DNA from: an uncultured Methylococcaceae bacterium
Lineage (GTDB): Bacteria; Pseudomonadota; Gammaproteobacteria; Methylococcales; Methylomonadaceae
Length of the DNA: 13,503 bases
Direction: 5' to 3'
NCBI GenBank assembly: GCA_903903765.1
Contig: CAIVAH010000021.1
Span: 1 to 13,503 of the forward strand
The stretch's first letter is position 1, and every line of letters starts with the position of its first letter. Below are positions 1 to 10,331 of this stretch, piece after piece. The position numbers and the translations under genes were made by a program. The notes beneath the pieces are model-generated. The model saw nothing but the letters and a program-made list of their open reading frames with translations. It did not search any database and was not told where the DNA came from.

Positions 1-70
1 AAACTTGTAATGTAGACATAATAAAGACTCATAACGGATCTAAATAAAGATCTGAATATAGGTTATTTAA

Positions 71-84
71 TTTGCTTAAGCAAA
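71..84. repeat. Perfect 14-bp palindrome
   Basis: TTTGCTTAAGCAAA is its own reverse complement over all 14 bases. It sits 3 bp before a second perfect inverted repeat. It could be an operator half-site pair or a small cruciform or hairpin. Its function is not visible from sequence. Confidence 0.5.
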
Positions 85-87
85 CTT

Positions 88-109
88 AATATTATTTATT
101 AATAATATT
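88..109. repeat. Perfect AT-only inverted repeat, 9-bp arms
   Basis: The arms AATATTATT (88-96) and AATAATATT (101-109) are exact reverse complements around a 4-base loop. All bases are A or T, so stability as RNA would be low. In such AT-rich DNA some of this symmetry could be chance. Confidence 0.45.
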
Positions 110-196
110 TATGCGTCCAGGGTTGCGGAATGGTCTAAGTAATTAAACGGAACTATTTAGTTTATTAAAAATTGAGTCGGTTTGCCTAGTTGAAAA

Positions 197-213
197 GTCT
201 TACAAGATAAGAC
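197..213. other. Small hairpin upstream of the 29-codon ORF
   Basis: GTCTTA (197-202) and TAAGAC (208-213) pair perfectly around a 5-base loop. Read rightward, it lies 11 bases before the GGAG of the ORF at 234. Read leftward, it is followed by TTTTC and lies about 120 nt past the ligA stop, so a weak terminator for the smc-zipA-ligA operon is an alternative reading. The stem is short and GC-poor, so either role is uncertain. Confidence 0.3.
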
Positions 214-233
214 CTCACAAACTTGGAGAATCC

Positions 234-323
234 ATGCCACGCATAACAACATTACTATTAACAACCCCTTTAATAGCGTATGTCAACACCGTATCTGCGG
301 ACAAGTTTTTGAGTGAACTCTAA
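234..323 (+). CDS. Possible 29-residue signal-peptide-like small protein
   Basis: An ATG at 234 opens 29 codons ending in TAA at 321-323. A GGAG (225-228) lies 5 bases upstream, the clearest ribosome binding site in the window. The product starts M-P-R, followed by a run of Leu, Thr, Ile and Ala to about residue 20. A V-S-A | D boundary at residues 20-23 resembles a signal peptidase I site. The remaining mature part would be only seven residues (DKFLSEL). It could be a true small exported or membrane peptide, a leader peptide, the surviving 5' end of a decayed secreted-protein gene, or chance. It converges on ligA, whose stop codon lies 10 bp further on. I do not recognise a family. Confidence 0.35.
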   Translation: MPRITTLLLTTPLIAYVNTVSADKFLSEL

Positions 324-333
324 TTATCCGCCT

Positions 334-3025
<2,692 letters not shown>

Positions 3026-3026
<1 letters not shown>

Positions 3027-6000
3027 TAGACTTCCGCTAAGTTTATTGCTTCTTCTATATCAACTGCGACCATTCGGGACACACCCGGTTCTTTCATCGT
3101 TACCCCAGCTAATTGTTTGGCTATTTCCATAGTGACTTTATTATGGGAAATATACAAAAATTGCACAGATTTCGACATTTCTTCGACCATTTTTGAAAAA
3201 CGTCCAACATTTGCATCATCTAAAGGAGCATCAACTTCATCGAGTAAGCAAAAGGGTGCTGGGTTTAATTCAAAAATTGAAAATACTAAGGCGACAGCAG
3301 TAAGGGCTTTTTCTCCGCCTGACAACAGGTGAATAGAGCTATTCCGCTTACCAGGGGGTCTTGCGATAATATTTACCCCTGATTCTAACAAATCTTGCTC
3401 AGTTAGTTCTAGATATGCTTGCCCGCCACCAAATAATTTTGGAAATTTCTCTTGCAGTCCGGCGTTTATTTTATCGAAAGTCTCTTTAAAGCGCAGTCTA
3501 CTTTCTTTATCAATTTTATTAATAGCTTGATCAAGTATATGTAACGCTTCTATCAAATCATCATGTTGTTCGTTTAAAAAGTTCATGCGTTCTGATTGAG
3601 TTTTATATTCTTCGATAGCGGTTAAGTTTATCGTGCCTAAACGCTCAAGTTGTTGCGTTAAATCGTCAACTCTACTTTTCCATTGAGTTTCATTCGCTTG
3701 TTCAGATAAGGTGACTAAAATCTGTTCTGGATCAGCCTCAAATTCTTTAAGTTGCTCAGAAATAGTTTGTTGCCTAACTTTAGCTTCTTGATATTCATAG
3801 CGAATCTCATCAAGTAATTCTTTTTGTTTTTCTAAAGCTCTTTGAGTTTTGGTGTGCGTTTCAGATATCTCGGTAATTTCAGCTTCAATAGTATCTTGTA
3901 TTTCTCGTTGTTCGAGTAGTTTTTTATCTAACGTGGCTTTATCGGTCAATTGTGCGCTTAATTGTGCTTTTTCTTTATCTAATGGGTTAAGCGTTAATTG
4001 TAATTTGCTTTCCAAATTGCTGAGCCATTCTACCGCTTGCTGATGTTGAACACGTAAACGCTCAATTTGCGTCATATTGGCAGTTTCTGAGGCTTTAAGC
4101 GCGTCTTTTTTGGCCTTGAGACTGAATAAGGCCTGTCGATGTTCATTTAACGTAGCTTCAATATTATGGTGTTGATTTTGTAACTGTTGTTGCCGATCTT
4201 CGAGCTGTATTTTAATATCATCTTGTTGTTCAAGTACTAATTCAGCCTCTTCTTGTAACAGTTTAGCTTCCGCAATTGTTTCAACGTATTCAGCACTTTC
4301 TTTTAAAATTTCATGTAAATCATTAGAAATAGTCGCTAAACGATGTTGTTGATGCTCCCAACGGGTTTTATAGGCACTAAATTCAGCGCTTTTTGAAGAG
4401 AGTTCAGTGCCCAATTTATTGTCTTGTTGTTGAATCGCTTCACGTAATTGCTCGGCTTCTTTTAGAGCAACTTCAATCGTTGAGAGTTGTTCCTCATAGC
4501 TTAAAATTTCTGTACTAAGCTGTTCCAAGCGAAGCTTATGTTCACGAAGTTCTTTTTCGCGTTGTAGCACGCCCATTTTATTATCTTTAGCATGGGTAAT
4601 TTTTAGCCAGTTGGGTCCCAACCAAGTCCCATCCGGCGTTATAACAGATTCATGTGCTTGACAGTTAATCGCTAAAGCTCTGGCCGTTTCAAGATTATCA
4701 GCACAATAAATGCCGGTTAAAAATGGACTTAGATCACTCGGTGCATTAATTTTACTTAATAAAGTGATTTTACTTGTGTCGATAAAACTCTGATTATTAA
4801 TGACTTTAGTTTCAGATTCAAATAAGATAATAGATTCTTTATTTAACTCTGTAAGTTTTGGGGTTAAGGCATCGATGTGTTCGATGCAAATGGCTTCTAG
4901 GTAACTGTTTAGAACTAATTCAACGGCGGTATCCCAACCACTTTCCACTTCAATGAATTCAGCTAAACGCTGTTTATTGGCTAAGCCCGTTGCAGCCAAC
5001 CATGCACTAAGGTTTTTATTATCTTTACCCATAGCATGTTGTTGCAATAATTCTAAGGAAGTGATTTTGCCTTTTAAGTTTTGGCTTTCCGTGCGTCGAC
5101 TATGTAAATAGTCATGCAGTTGTTTAATCTCATCGCGTTGCGCTTTAATTTGATGCTGTAATTGTGCTAATTGTGCTTGATAATCATCGCGTTGAAAGTT
5201 AATGATTTCAATATCTGCATCCAAAGTATCCAATTCTAATTGAATTTGGGTCGTGTTCAACTCATTATGTTCAGCTTGCAGTTTATCCTGACGTATTTGT
5301 AATTGTCTAAGTTGATTTTCGAGTTGACTGATTTTGACTTTATTAACTTCTGCTCGTTCTTTGTTAGTAGATGATTGTGAGCGATAAGTTTCCCATTCCT
5401 GTTGCCATGCGGCTTTTTGGTGCTGGTTTTCTTGTTGAATTTCTAATAATTGCTCAGACTTTTCTTCTTGCAATTCAAGGGTTTCTTCGGTTTCAGCTAA
5501 GTTTTCTTTAATCTCATCTAAAGTTTGTAAATCTGCTTCCAGTTGAGACAGATAAAGTTGCGCTTGTTGTTGAGTGCGCTCAATATCATTTAAGGTCTCA
5601 GCATGATTTGATTCATGATGTTTGATGGCTTGTTCAAGACTACTCACGGCAGCAACCACCGTATAGTAGGCCTCTTGCGCTTTATTAAATTGACTTTGTT
5701 GATCTTTATAGCCAAGTCTTTTAGTTTCTATGGCTGTTTCAGCCGCTCTGGCATCCACGAATAAGCGATTGTGTTCAGTTGCGGTGTCTTTTAGTTTAAG
5801 ATCGAGTTGCTGGCCGGCTTGGTAATGACTATTCCACCGCATGGCCAATAATTCTAATTTATAGTGTTTTTCTTGTTGTTTTAACTCCGTGTATTTTTCT
5901 GCTTTTTCAGCTTGCTTTTGCAGATGTTTGAGTTGTTTTTCAACTTCATCTTTTAAGTCTTCTAAGCGTTCTAAATTTTCACGCGTATGTTTCATACGAG

Positions 6001-6544
6001 TTTCAGTTTCACTGCGGCGTTCTTTATATTTAGAGATGCCAGCGGCTTCTTCGATGTGCACGCGTAGATCGTCTGGTTTGGCTTCTACCATGCGAGAAAT
6101 AGTGCCTTGCTCAATAATCGCATAACTTCTAGAGCCTAAGCCAGTACCTAAAAACAAGTCGGTAATATCTTTTCTGCGGCAACGGGATCCATTCAACATG
6201 AATAAAGATTGACCATCTCGGCTAACTTGTCTTTTTATGGCGATAGAGTCGTATTGGGCGTATTCGCCCCCCAATTTATCATCAGAATTATCAAAGATAA
6301 GTTCCACCGATGCGGTACTAACGGGTTTGCGACCTGACGAACCATTAAAAATAACATCGGTCATGTTGCCGCCGCGTAAATGTTTAGCGGAGCTTTCGCC
6401 CATCACCCATCTTACGGCATCAATAATGTTCGATTTTCCGCAACCATTTGGGCCAACAATAGCGGTCAAATTTCCATTAATAGGAATAACAGTGGGATCA
6501 ACAAAAGACTTAAAACCCGACAGTTTAATTTTTTCTAACTTCAT
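3026..6544 (-). CDS. smc: Chromosome segregation/condensation ATPase SMC
   Basis: This is the structural-maintenance-of-chromosomes ATPase, which dimerises and with ScpA/ScpB organises and segregates the nucleoid; neither ScpA nor ScpB is in this window. At 1172 residues it has standard length. Visible in order are Walker A GPNGCGKS at residues 31-38, a long first coiled coil rich in Gln, Glu and Lys, a hinge domain at about 503-656, the returning coiled coil, the ABC signature LLSGGEKAL from residue 1073, and Walker B CLLDE with Asp1102 and Glu1103. The ATG start at 6542-6544 begins with the conserved MKLEKIKLSGFKSF pattern. No good Shine-Dalgarno precedes it. The hslO stop lies 65 bp upstream on the same strand, so a promoter could lie in that gap or transcription may continue from hslO. 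The stop overlaps the zipA start by one base. Confidence 0.97.
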
Positions 6545-6609
6545 TAGCGGGTTGTGTTACTTTTAGAGATGATTAAATAATAAGGCATGGGGCGAAGCTA
6601 ATCGAATTT

Positions 6610-7482
6610 TTAATGCACAGTGTCTGATAAGGTTGTTGTACTTTCAGCATTTAAGGCGTTGGCAACATCTATTGGGTCAAATAAATAATGCGCTCCGCAA
6701 AATTCACAATTGACCTCAATTTTACCTTGTTCAGCTAAAATTGAATTGAGTTCATCTGCACCTAAAGCACGTAAGGTTCTTTCAATACGCGGCCGACCAC
6801 AAGAACATTTAAATTGCACGGTTTCAGGTTCGTACACTCTTACTGTATCTTCATTAAATAATTTATATAGTAGTTCTTCAGCACCCCAGGTCAACGCTTC
6901 TTTTTCTGTGAGCGTATGAGCAAGTAATTGAATGCGTTCCCATTCTTTTGAATCTAAGTTTTTTGAGGGCAGTTCTTGAATCAATAAGCCCATGGCAGTA
7001 TCAGCATTAGCATATAACCAGACTCGGGTATTCAATTGTTCAGATTTTTCAAAATAGGCTTCTAAAGCATTGGCTAGATTTAAGCCTTCTAACGCCACAA
7101 TACCTTGGTAAGGGTTTGCATCTTCGGGCTCTATGGTTAAAACGAGTCGACCATTATTGCCAAACATTTCGCTTAGCGTACCATTGTCCACGACTTCATT
7201 AGTGCGGATTAGGCCGCGTAAATTTCTGTCATGCGTAGCTTGTGCAACTAAGGCTTTAAAATCACCTTCACCTTGAATTTGCATGATCATTGAGCCATTA
7301 AATTTAATAGTGGCCGACAATAAGGTGACGGCTGCTAAGCCTTGCCCTAACAGAAGTTGGGCGTTTTCGGGGCCTTGTTGATGTTTTTTTGCAGTTTGCC
7401 AGCTAGCTGTTATATTAACCCACACACCTCTTATGCCTAACTCTTCAAATAAAAATCGGCGTAAGATATCTTGTTCAATCAT
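6610..7482 (-). CDS. hslO: Redox-regulated chaperone Hsp33
   Basis: Hsp33 is a cytosolic holdase activated when its zinc-bound cysteines are oxidised, protecting unfolding proteins under oxidative stress. With the ATG at 7480-7482 it has 290 residues, close to the 292 of E. coli. The zinc site is Cys226-x-Cys228 and Cys259-x-x-Cys262 with 30 residues between the pairs, the family spacing. The N-terminal substrate-binding domain starts at IRGVWV. A longer frame opens at a TTG at 7501-7503, but the ATG start (MIEQD) matches family N-termini, and AGAGAG at 7487-7492 is a modest ribosome binding site only for that start. The gene is divergent from msrA with 29 bp between starts and lies upstream of smc on the same strand. 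Confidence 0.95.
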   Translation of the reverse strand: MIEQDILRRFLFEELGIRGVWVNITASWQTAKKHQQGPENAQLLLGQGLAAVTLLSATIKFNGSMIMQIQGEGDFKALVAQATHDRNLRGLIRTNEVVDNGTLSEMFGNNGRLVLTIEPEDANPYQGIVALEGLNLANALEAYFEKSEQLNTRVWLYANADTAMGLLIQELPSKNLDSKEWERIQLLAHTLTEKEALTWGAEELLYKLFNEDTVRVYEPETVQFKCSCGRPRIERTLRALGADELNSILAEQGKIEVNCEFCGAHYLFDPIDVANALNAESTTTLSDTVH

Positions 7483-7486
7483 GAAT

Positions 7487-7492
7487 CTCTCT
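7487..7492 (-). promoter_or_regulatory. Ribosome binding site deciding the hslO start
   Basis: AGAGAG on the leftward strand lies 4 bases before the ATG at 7482. The alternative TTG at 7503 has no such sequence upstream, so this favours the shorter HslO. Confidence 0.4.
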
Positions 7493-7511
7493 ATTACTAG
7501 CAATTAATCGC

Positions 7512-8150
7512 ATGATTTTAACATCAAATAAATCAAATTTGCCGGAACTTTCTCAAGTTTTACCAGGAAGAAATACGCCGATGGAGATTAATAACTCTCA
7601 TTTTGTCTTGGGTCATCCTATAAAACCGCCATTTCCAAGTGGACTGGAACAAGCGTGTTTCGGTATGGGGTGTTTTTGGGGAGTTGAAAGAAAATTTTGG
7701 CAGCAAGATGGCGTGTACTCCACTGCAGTGGGTTACACGGCAGGCTTAACGCCCAATCCCACTTACTCAGAAGTATGTACGGGATTAACGGCGCATAATG
7801 AAGTGGTTTTAGTAGTATATGATCCAAAATGTGTGTCTTATGAAGACTTACTTAAAGTTTTTTGGACAGCACATAATCCCACGCAAGGTATGCGGCAAGG
7901 TAATGACTTAGGTACGCAATACCGGTCAGGTATATACACTTTTAACCAAGATCAATTAACAACAGCATTAGCCTCAAAAGCGCATTATCAAACGCAATTA
8001 CAGGCGGCTGGCCATCAAGAAATTACCACTGACATACAAGCTATTGAGGTTTTTTATTATGCCGAAGATTATCATCAACAATATCTAGCTAAAGATCCGC
8101 TAGGTTATTGTGGTTTAAAAGGCTTAGGGGTCAAGTATGAGGCTTGTTAA
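7512..8150 (+). CDS. msrA: Peptide methionine sulfoxide reductase MsrA
   Basis: MsrA reduces the S-epimer of methionine sulfoxide in proteins or free form, using thioredoxin. At 212 residues it equals the E. coli enzyme in length and follows it throughout, including the N-terminal LPGRNTP segment. The catalytic cysteine is Cys54 in [31 protein letters not shown] and the [11 protein letters not shown] stretch follow. Recycling cysteines are Cys200 in GYCG and the final residue, Cys212. The start at 7512 lacks a Shine-Dalgarno. The ATG at 7581 has AGGAAG 10 bases upstream but would remove the conserved N-terminal segment, so I prefer 7512. A weak promoter-like pair, TTGTTC (7471-7476) and TATTAC (7492-7497), would lie inside and beside the hslO start and give an almost leaderless mRNA. 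Confidence 0.96.
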   Translation: MILTSNKSNLPELSQVLPGRNTPMEINNSHFVLGHPIKPPFPSGLEQACFGMGCFWGVERKFWQQDGVYSTAVGYTAGLTPNPTYSEVCTGLTAHNEVVLVVYDPKCVSYEDLLKVFWTAHNPTQGMRQGNDLGTQYRSGIYTFNQDQLTTALASKAHYQTQLQAAGHQEITTDIQAIEVFYYAEDYHQQYLAKDPLGYCGLKGLGVKYEAC

Positions 8151-8160
8151 TAGGCTAGGC

Positions 8161-8192
8161 AAAAAAATAGCGACTTAGGGTAACTAAATCGC
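8161..8192 (-). terminator. Intrinsic terminator, leftward, in the convergent gap
   Basis: Read leftward, GCGATTTAG and CTAAGTCGC form a 9-bp stem with one G-U pair around a 5-base loop, followed by TATTTTTTT. This fits a rho-independent terminator for the queD-DUF1249 unit, about 150 nt past its last stop, and blocks read-through into msrA. Read rightward, the stem has a C-A mismatch and no T-run follows, so it serves msrA poorly. Confidence 0.6.
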
Positions 8193-8219
8193 CATAAAAA
8201 TATTTAGGAGTATATTGCG

Positions 8220-8259
8220 CAACTTTCAGCTCAAAGTCTGTTAGGACTTTTAAAAGTTG
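8220..8259. other. Two-tier imperfect hairpin between msrA and the DUF1249 gene
   Basis: An outer stem CAACTTT (8220-8226) with AAAGTTG (8253-8259) encloses an inner stem AAAGTC (8233-8238) with GACTTT (8245-8250) and a 6-base loop. The internal loop is asymmetric. No T-run follows on either strand, so this is not a classic terminator. It may stabilise the msrA mRNA 3' end or be a chance structure. Confidence 0.35.
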
Positions 8260-8281
8260 ATTTATGATATCAATAGGGTTT

Positions 8282-8309
8282 GCAAAAAGAAATGTGACAT
8301 ATTGTCGCA
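8282..8309 (-). terminator. Possible weak leftward terminator after the DUF1249 gene
   Basis: Read leftward, TGCGACA and TGTCACA pair around ATA with one C-A mismatch, followed by TTTCTTTTT, about 35 nt past the stop at 8344. The stem is short and mismatched. It may be a first, leaky stop ahead of the better one at 8161-8192. Confidence 0.3.
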
Positions 8310-8343
8310 GGCATATGTTAGATTAATTTTTAAAAGATAAATT

Positions 8344-8778
8344 TTAAGCTACTTTCGTTATATCTTGTGCTTTATATAAGCAGTGATCCAACCATTTTTG
8401 TAAGAAATAATTTAACTGCCATTTGTAATGCATAATATCTGTGCTTTGGCTTTGATCTTTAAATATTTTATGAACTTGCACTCTATCATGGTCATTTAAA
8501 ACTTCTGCTAAACACATATCCAAATACAAACGAACCTGAATCGCAGGTGCAGTGTATTGATTGATAGTAAAATTAAAACGATGATTTAATTCTAAAGTGA
8601 GTGTATAGGGTGAAACACCGAGTAAATTAATTTGTAAACCGACATTATTGACAGAATAACCCACTGATTCGTGTTTTAATAACAGTAGATCTGGCAGTAA
8701 TTTTAAAAGTTTAGCGTAATTAGACTCACAAATCTTTTCCAAAGAATAAGACTTGTTGAGGGGATTTAAAAAACTCAT
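8344..8778 (-). CDS. DUF1249 family protein (YqiB-like)
   Basis: This 144-residue cytosolic protein matches the gammaproteobacterial DUF1249 family, of which E. coli YqiB (about 140 residues) is a member. Shared pattern: an N-terminal segment CESNYAKLLKLLP near residues 18-30, a central strand-rich part, TAPAIQVRLYLDMCLAEV around residues 75-95, and a C-terminal QLNYFLQKWLDHCL helix. No signal peptide, membrane helix or catalytic motif is visible, and the family has no firmly assigned biochemical function that I know of. It starts 12 bases after the queD stop, without an obvious Shine-Dalgarno, so it is probably translated from a queD co-transcript. In E. coli the relative sits near nudF and cpdA, so this neighbourhood is different. 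Confidence 0.8.
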   Translation of the reverse strand: MSFLNPLNKSYSLEKICESNYAKLLKLLPDLLLLKHESVGYSVNNVGLQINLLGVSPYTLTLELNHRFNFTINQYTAPAIQVRLYLDMCLAEVLNDHDRVQVHKIFKDQSQSTDIMHYKWQLNYFLQKWLDHCLYKAQDITKVA

Positions 8779-8790
8779 CAGATGATAAAA

Positions 8791-9195
8791 CTATTCTTCA
8801 GTATAACAAGCGGATGCACTCGCCGTTTCCCATAAAGTTACATTAACTACCTTAAATCCAGCAGCTTTAATATAGTCATAAATCATTTTACTAATCACTT
8901 CAGCCGTTGGGTGATTTTTAATAGCCAGATAGCGTTCATTGTTAGCGATTAAGGCTGGGATGATTGGGTCATCCTCATGCAACAAGAAATTATGGTCTAA
9001 ATGATTTTCAATAAATGCTTCAACGCAATCTCTAATATCAGAAAAATCACATACCATGCCATCAGCATTTAGGGTGGGTTGTTGTATTGATATAGCGGCT
9101 TTTACACTGTGGCCATGTAGGTTACGACATTTGCCTTGGTGATTCATAAGGCGATGACCGTAACAAAAATAAACTTCTTTAGTAATGGTATACAT
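8791..9195 (-). CDS. queD: 6-carboxy-5,6,7,8-tetrahydropterin synthase QueD (PTPS family)
   Basis: QueD converts 7,8-dihydroneopterin triphosphate to 6-carboxytetrahydropterin, an early step toward queuosine (and 7-deazaguanine) synthesis. Using the ATG at 9193-9195 gives 134 residues. Zinc ligands are His14 in YGHRL and His27/His29 in LHGHS. Cys23 in GKCRNLHGHS is the catalytic cysteine position, LDHNF (about 66-70) carries the Asp/His pair, and Glu123 in WET is the pterin-anchoring glutamate. A longer frame starting at TTG 9246 adds 17 residues with no family counterpart. The FCYGHRL N-terminus differs from the FEAAHRL type of E. coli, so it may belong to another PTPS subgroup. A role as a true pterin synthase cannot be excluded, but no queC or queE is in view to support or oppose the queuosine assignment. 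Confidence 0.87.
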   Translation of the reverse strand: MYTITKEVYFCYGHRLMNHQGKCRNLHGHSVKAAISIQQPTLNADGMVCDFSDIRDCVEAFIENHLDHNFLLHEDDPIIPALIANNERYLAIKNHPTAEVISKMIYDYIKAAGFKVVNVTLWETASASACYTEE

Positions 9196-9371
9196 GGCTG
9201 TTGTGTGCAGTTTAGCGGATTGAAAAAAGACGGTGAATGTGGCCAAATTTTACTATAGTTTTGGTAGGCAAGTTACTGTACTGTGACAAAAAGATGAAAT
9301 TCTTTAGTAATAATGCCAAAATTTCTATAAAATTACCCAATTAACCTAACTGAACATCTTAAGCTGATTAC
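9196..9371. promoter_or_regulatory. Divergent queD / accA intergenic region with candidate promoters
   Basis: The 176-bp gap must hold both promoters. For accA (rightward), TATAAA at 9326-9331 is a -10 candidate, with a poor -35 (TTTAGT, 9303-9308) 17 bp upstream. For queD (leftward), TATAGT at 9252-9257 is a -10 candidate with no good -35; it would give a leader of about 50 nt to the ATG at 9195. No operator symmetry or riboswitch fold is evident, and neither gene has a strong Shine-Dalgarno. Confidence 0.3.
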
Positions 9372-10331
9372 ATGGATTTAAATTTTCTTGATTTTGAACA
9401 ACCCATAGCTGAATTAGAAGCAAAAATAAAAGAACTTCGTAATGTTGAGTCTGATAATGAAATTGATATATCTGGCGCACTTAAACAGCTAGAAGATAGA
9501 AGTTTTGCCCTAACTGAGAGTATTTTTAGTAACTTAAGCGATTGGCAAATCTCGCAACTTTCAAGACACCCCGGTAGACCGTATACGCTGGATTATATTG
9601 AGCATATGTTTACCGATTTTCATGAGTTGCATGGCGATAGAGCCTATGCGGATGACCCTGCCATTGTGTGTGGTTTAGCGCGGTTAGATGATCAACCCGT
9701 TATGATTATAGGTCATCAAAAAGGTCGAGATACTAAAGAAAAAATTTATAGAAACTTCGGTATGCCGCGTCCAGAAGGTTATCGTAAAGCCTTAAGAGTT
9801 ATGAAAATGGCTGAGCGCTTTAAATTGCCCATTATCTGTTTAATTGACACACCAGGTGCGTATCCGGGTATAGGGGCAGAAGAACGCGGTCAGAGTGAAG
9901 CGATTGCAAAGAACCTATTTGAAATGACAACCCTAAAAACGCCGATTATTTGCACTATTATTGGTGAAGGTGGTTCAGGCGGGGCTTTAGCGATTGGGGT
10001 AGGGGATCGATTAATCATGTTGGAATACAGTACGTATTCGGTGATTTCACCTGAAGGTTGTGCTTCCATTCTATGGAAAAGTCCCGATAAATCGCAATTA
10101 GCCGCAGAAGCAATGGGTATTACCTCTGATCGCATCAGAGAGCAAGGCTTTCTTGATGAGGTGGTAAGAGAGCCCTTAGGCGGCGGACATCGAGATTTTG
10201 TTGCGATTAGCGCTAATTTAAAAGAAGCGCTAATTAGACATTTGCATGAATTAAAACAACAAGAAATCGATGTGCTCTTAAAGAATCGTTATCAAAGAAT
10301 TATGGATTTCGGGGTTTATACCGAGGCATAA
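9372..10331 (+). CDS. accA: Acetyl-CoA carboxylase carboxyltransferase subunit alpha
   Basis: AccA pairs with AccD as an alpha2-beta2 carboxyltransferase that moves CO2 from biotinylated BCCP to acetyl-CoA, giving malonyl-CoA for fatty-acid synthesis in the cytosol. At 319 residues it equals the E. coli subunit in length. Visible landmarks are the N-terminal [19 protein letters not shown] helix, [12 protein letters not shown] near residue 64, [19 protein letters not shown], the IDTPGAYPG loop, the oxyanion-forming [10 protein letters not shown] loop and [13 protein letters not shown]. The ATG start matches the family N-terminus although no good Shine-Dalgarno precedes it. It stands alone on this strand, with accD and accBC absent from the window. 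Its last 16 bp overlap the 3' end of the opposite-strand sensor kinase gene. Confidence 0.97.
   Translation: MDLNFLDFEQPIAELEAKIKELRNVESDNEIDISGALKQLEDRSFALTESIFSNLSDWQISQLSRHPGRPYTLDYIEHMFTDFHELHGDRAYADDPAIVCGLARLDDQPVMIIGHQKGRDTKEKIYRNFGMPRPEGYRKALRVMKMAERFKLPIICLIDTPGAYPGIGAEERGQSEAIAKNLFEMTTLKTPIICTIIGEGGSGGALAIGVGDRLIMLEYSTYSVISPEGCASILWKSPDKSQLAAEAMGITSDRIREQGFLDEVVREPLGGGHRDFVAISANLKEALIRHLHELKQQEIDVLLKNRYQRIMDFGVYTEA

Larger units (their letters stand above)
1..233. other. Non-coding left-edge region, AT-rich
   Basis: No reading frame of useful length crosses this stretch on either strand, and no rightward frame entering from the left edge stays open beyond the first few tens of bases. 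One leftward frame (ATG at 30-32) is open to the edge but is too short to judge. The stretch holds the palindromes at 71-84 and 88-109, a small palindrome AACTA-TT-TAGTT at 151-162, and a hairpin at 197-213. It is probably the leader of the small ORF at 234, or the 3' region of a gene beyond the window. I recognise no riboswitch or RNA family. Confidence 0.5.

Noticed and set aside
1..32. Leftward frame starting ATG at 32 and open to the left edge
   Set aside because: Only ten codons are visible, with no ribosome binding site and no recognisable sequence.
6237..6566. Rightward open frame of 109 codons across the start of smc
   Set aside because: It is antisense to the conserved Walker A region of smc, has no ribosome binding site and no family resemblance; it is a shadow of smc codon use.
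7483..7503. N-terminal extension of HslO to a TTG at 7503
   Set aside because: The added seven residues have no family counterpart, and the ATG at 7482 has the better upstream sequence and gives the usual length.
7581..8150. Shorter MsrA from the ATG at 7581, which has AGGAAG 10 bases upstream
   Set aside because: It would remove the LPGRNTP segment shared with the E. coli enzyme; 7512 gives exactly the family length. It remains possible as a second, internal start.
8293..8309. CRP-like site TGTGA...TCGCA
   Set aside because: The spacer is 7 rather than 6 bases, one half-site is imperfect, and it sits downstream of two convergent genes where no promoter is expected; a hairpin reading is simpler.
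9196..9246. N-terminal extension of QueD to a TTG at 9246
   Set aside because: PTPS-family proteins begin close to the first conserved strand; the 17 extra residues are not family-like and a -10-like sequence lies immediately upstream of this TTG.
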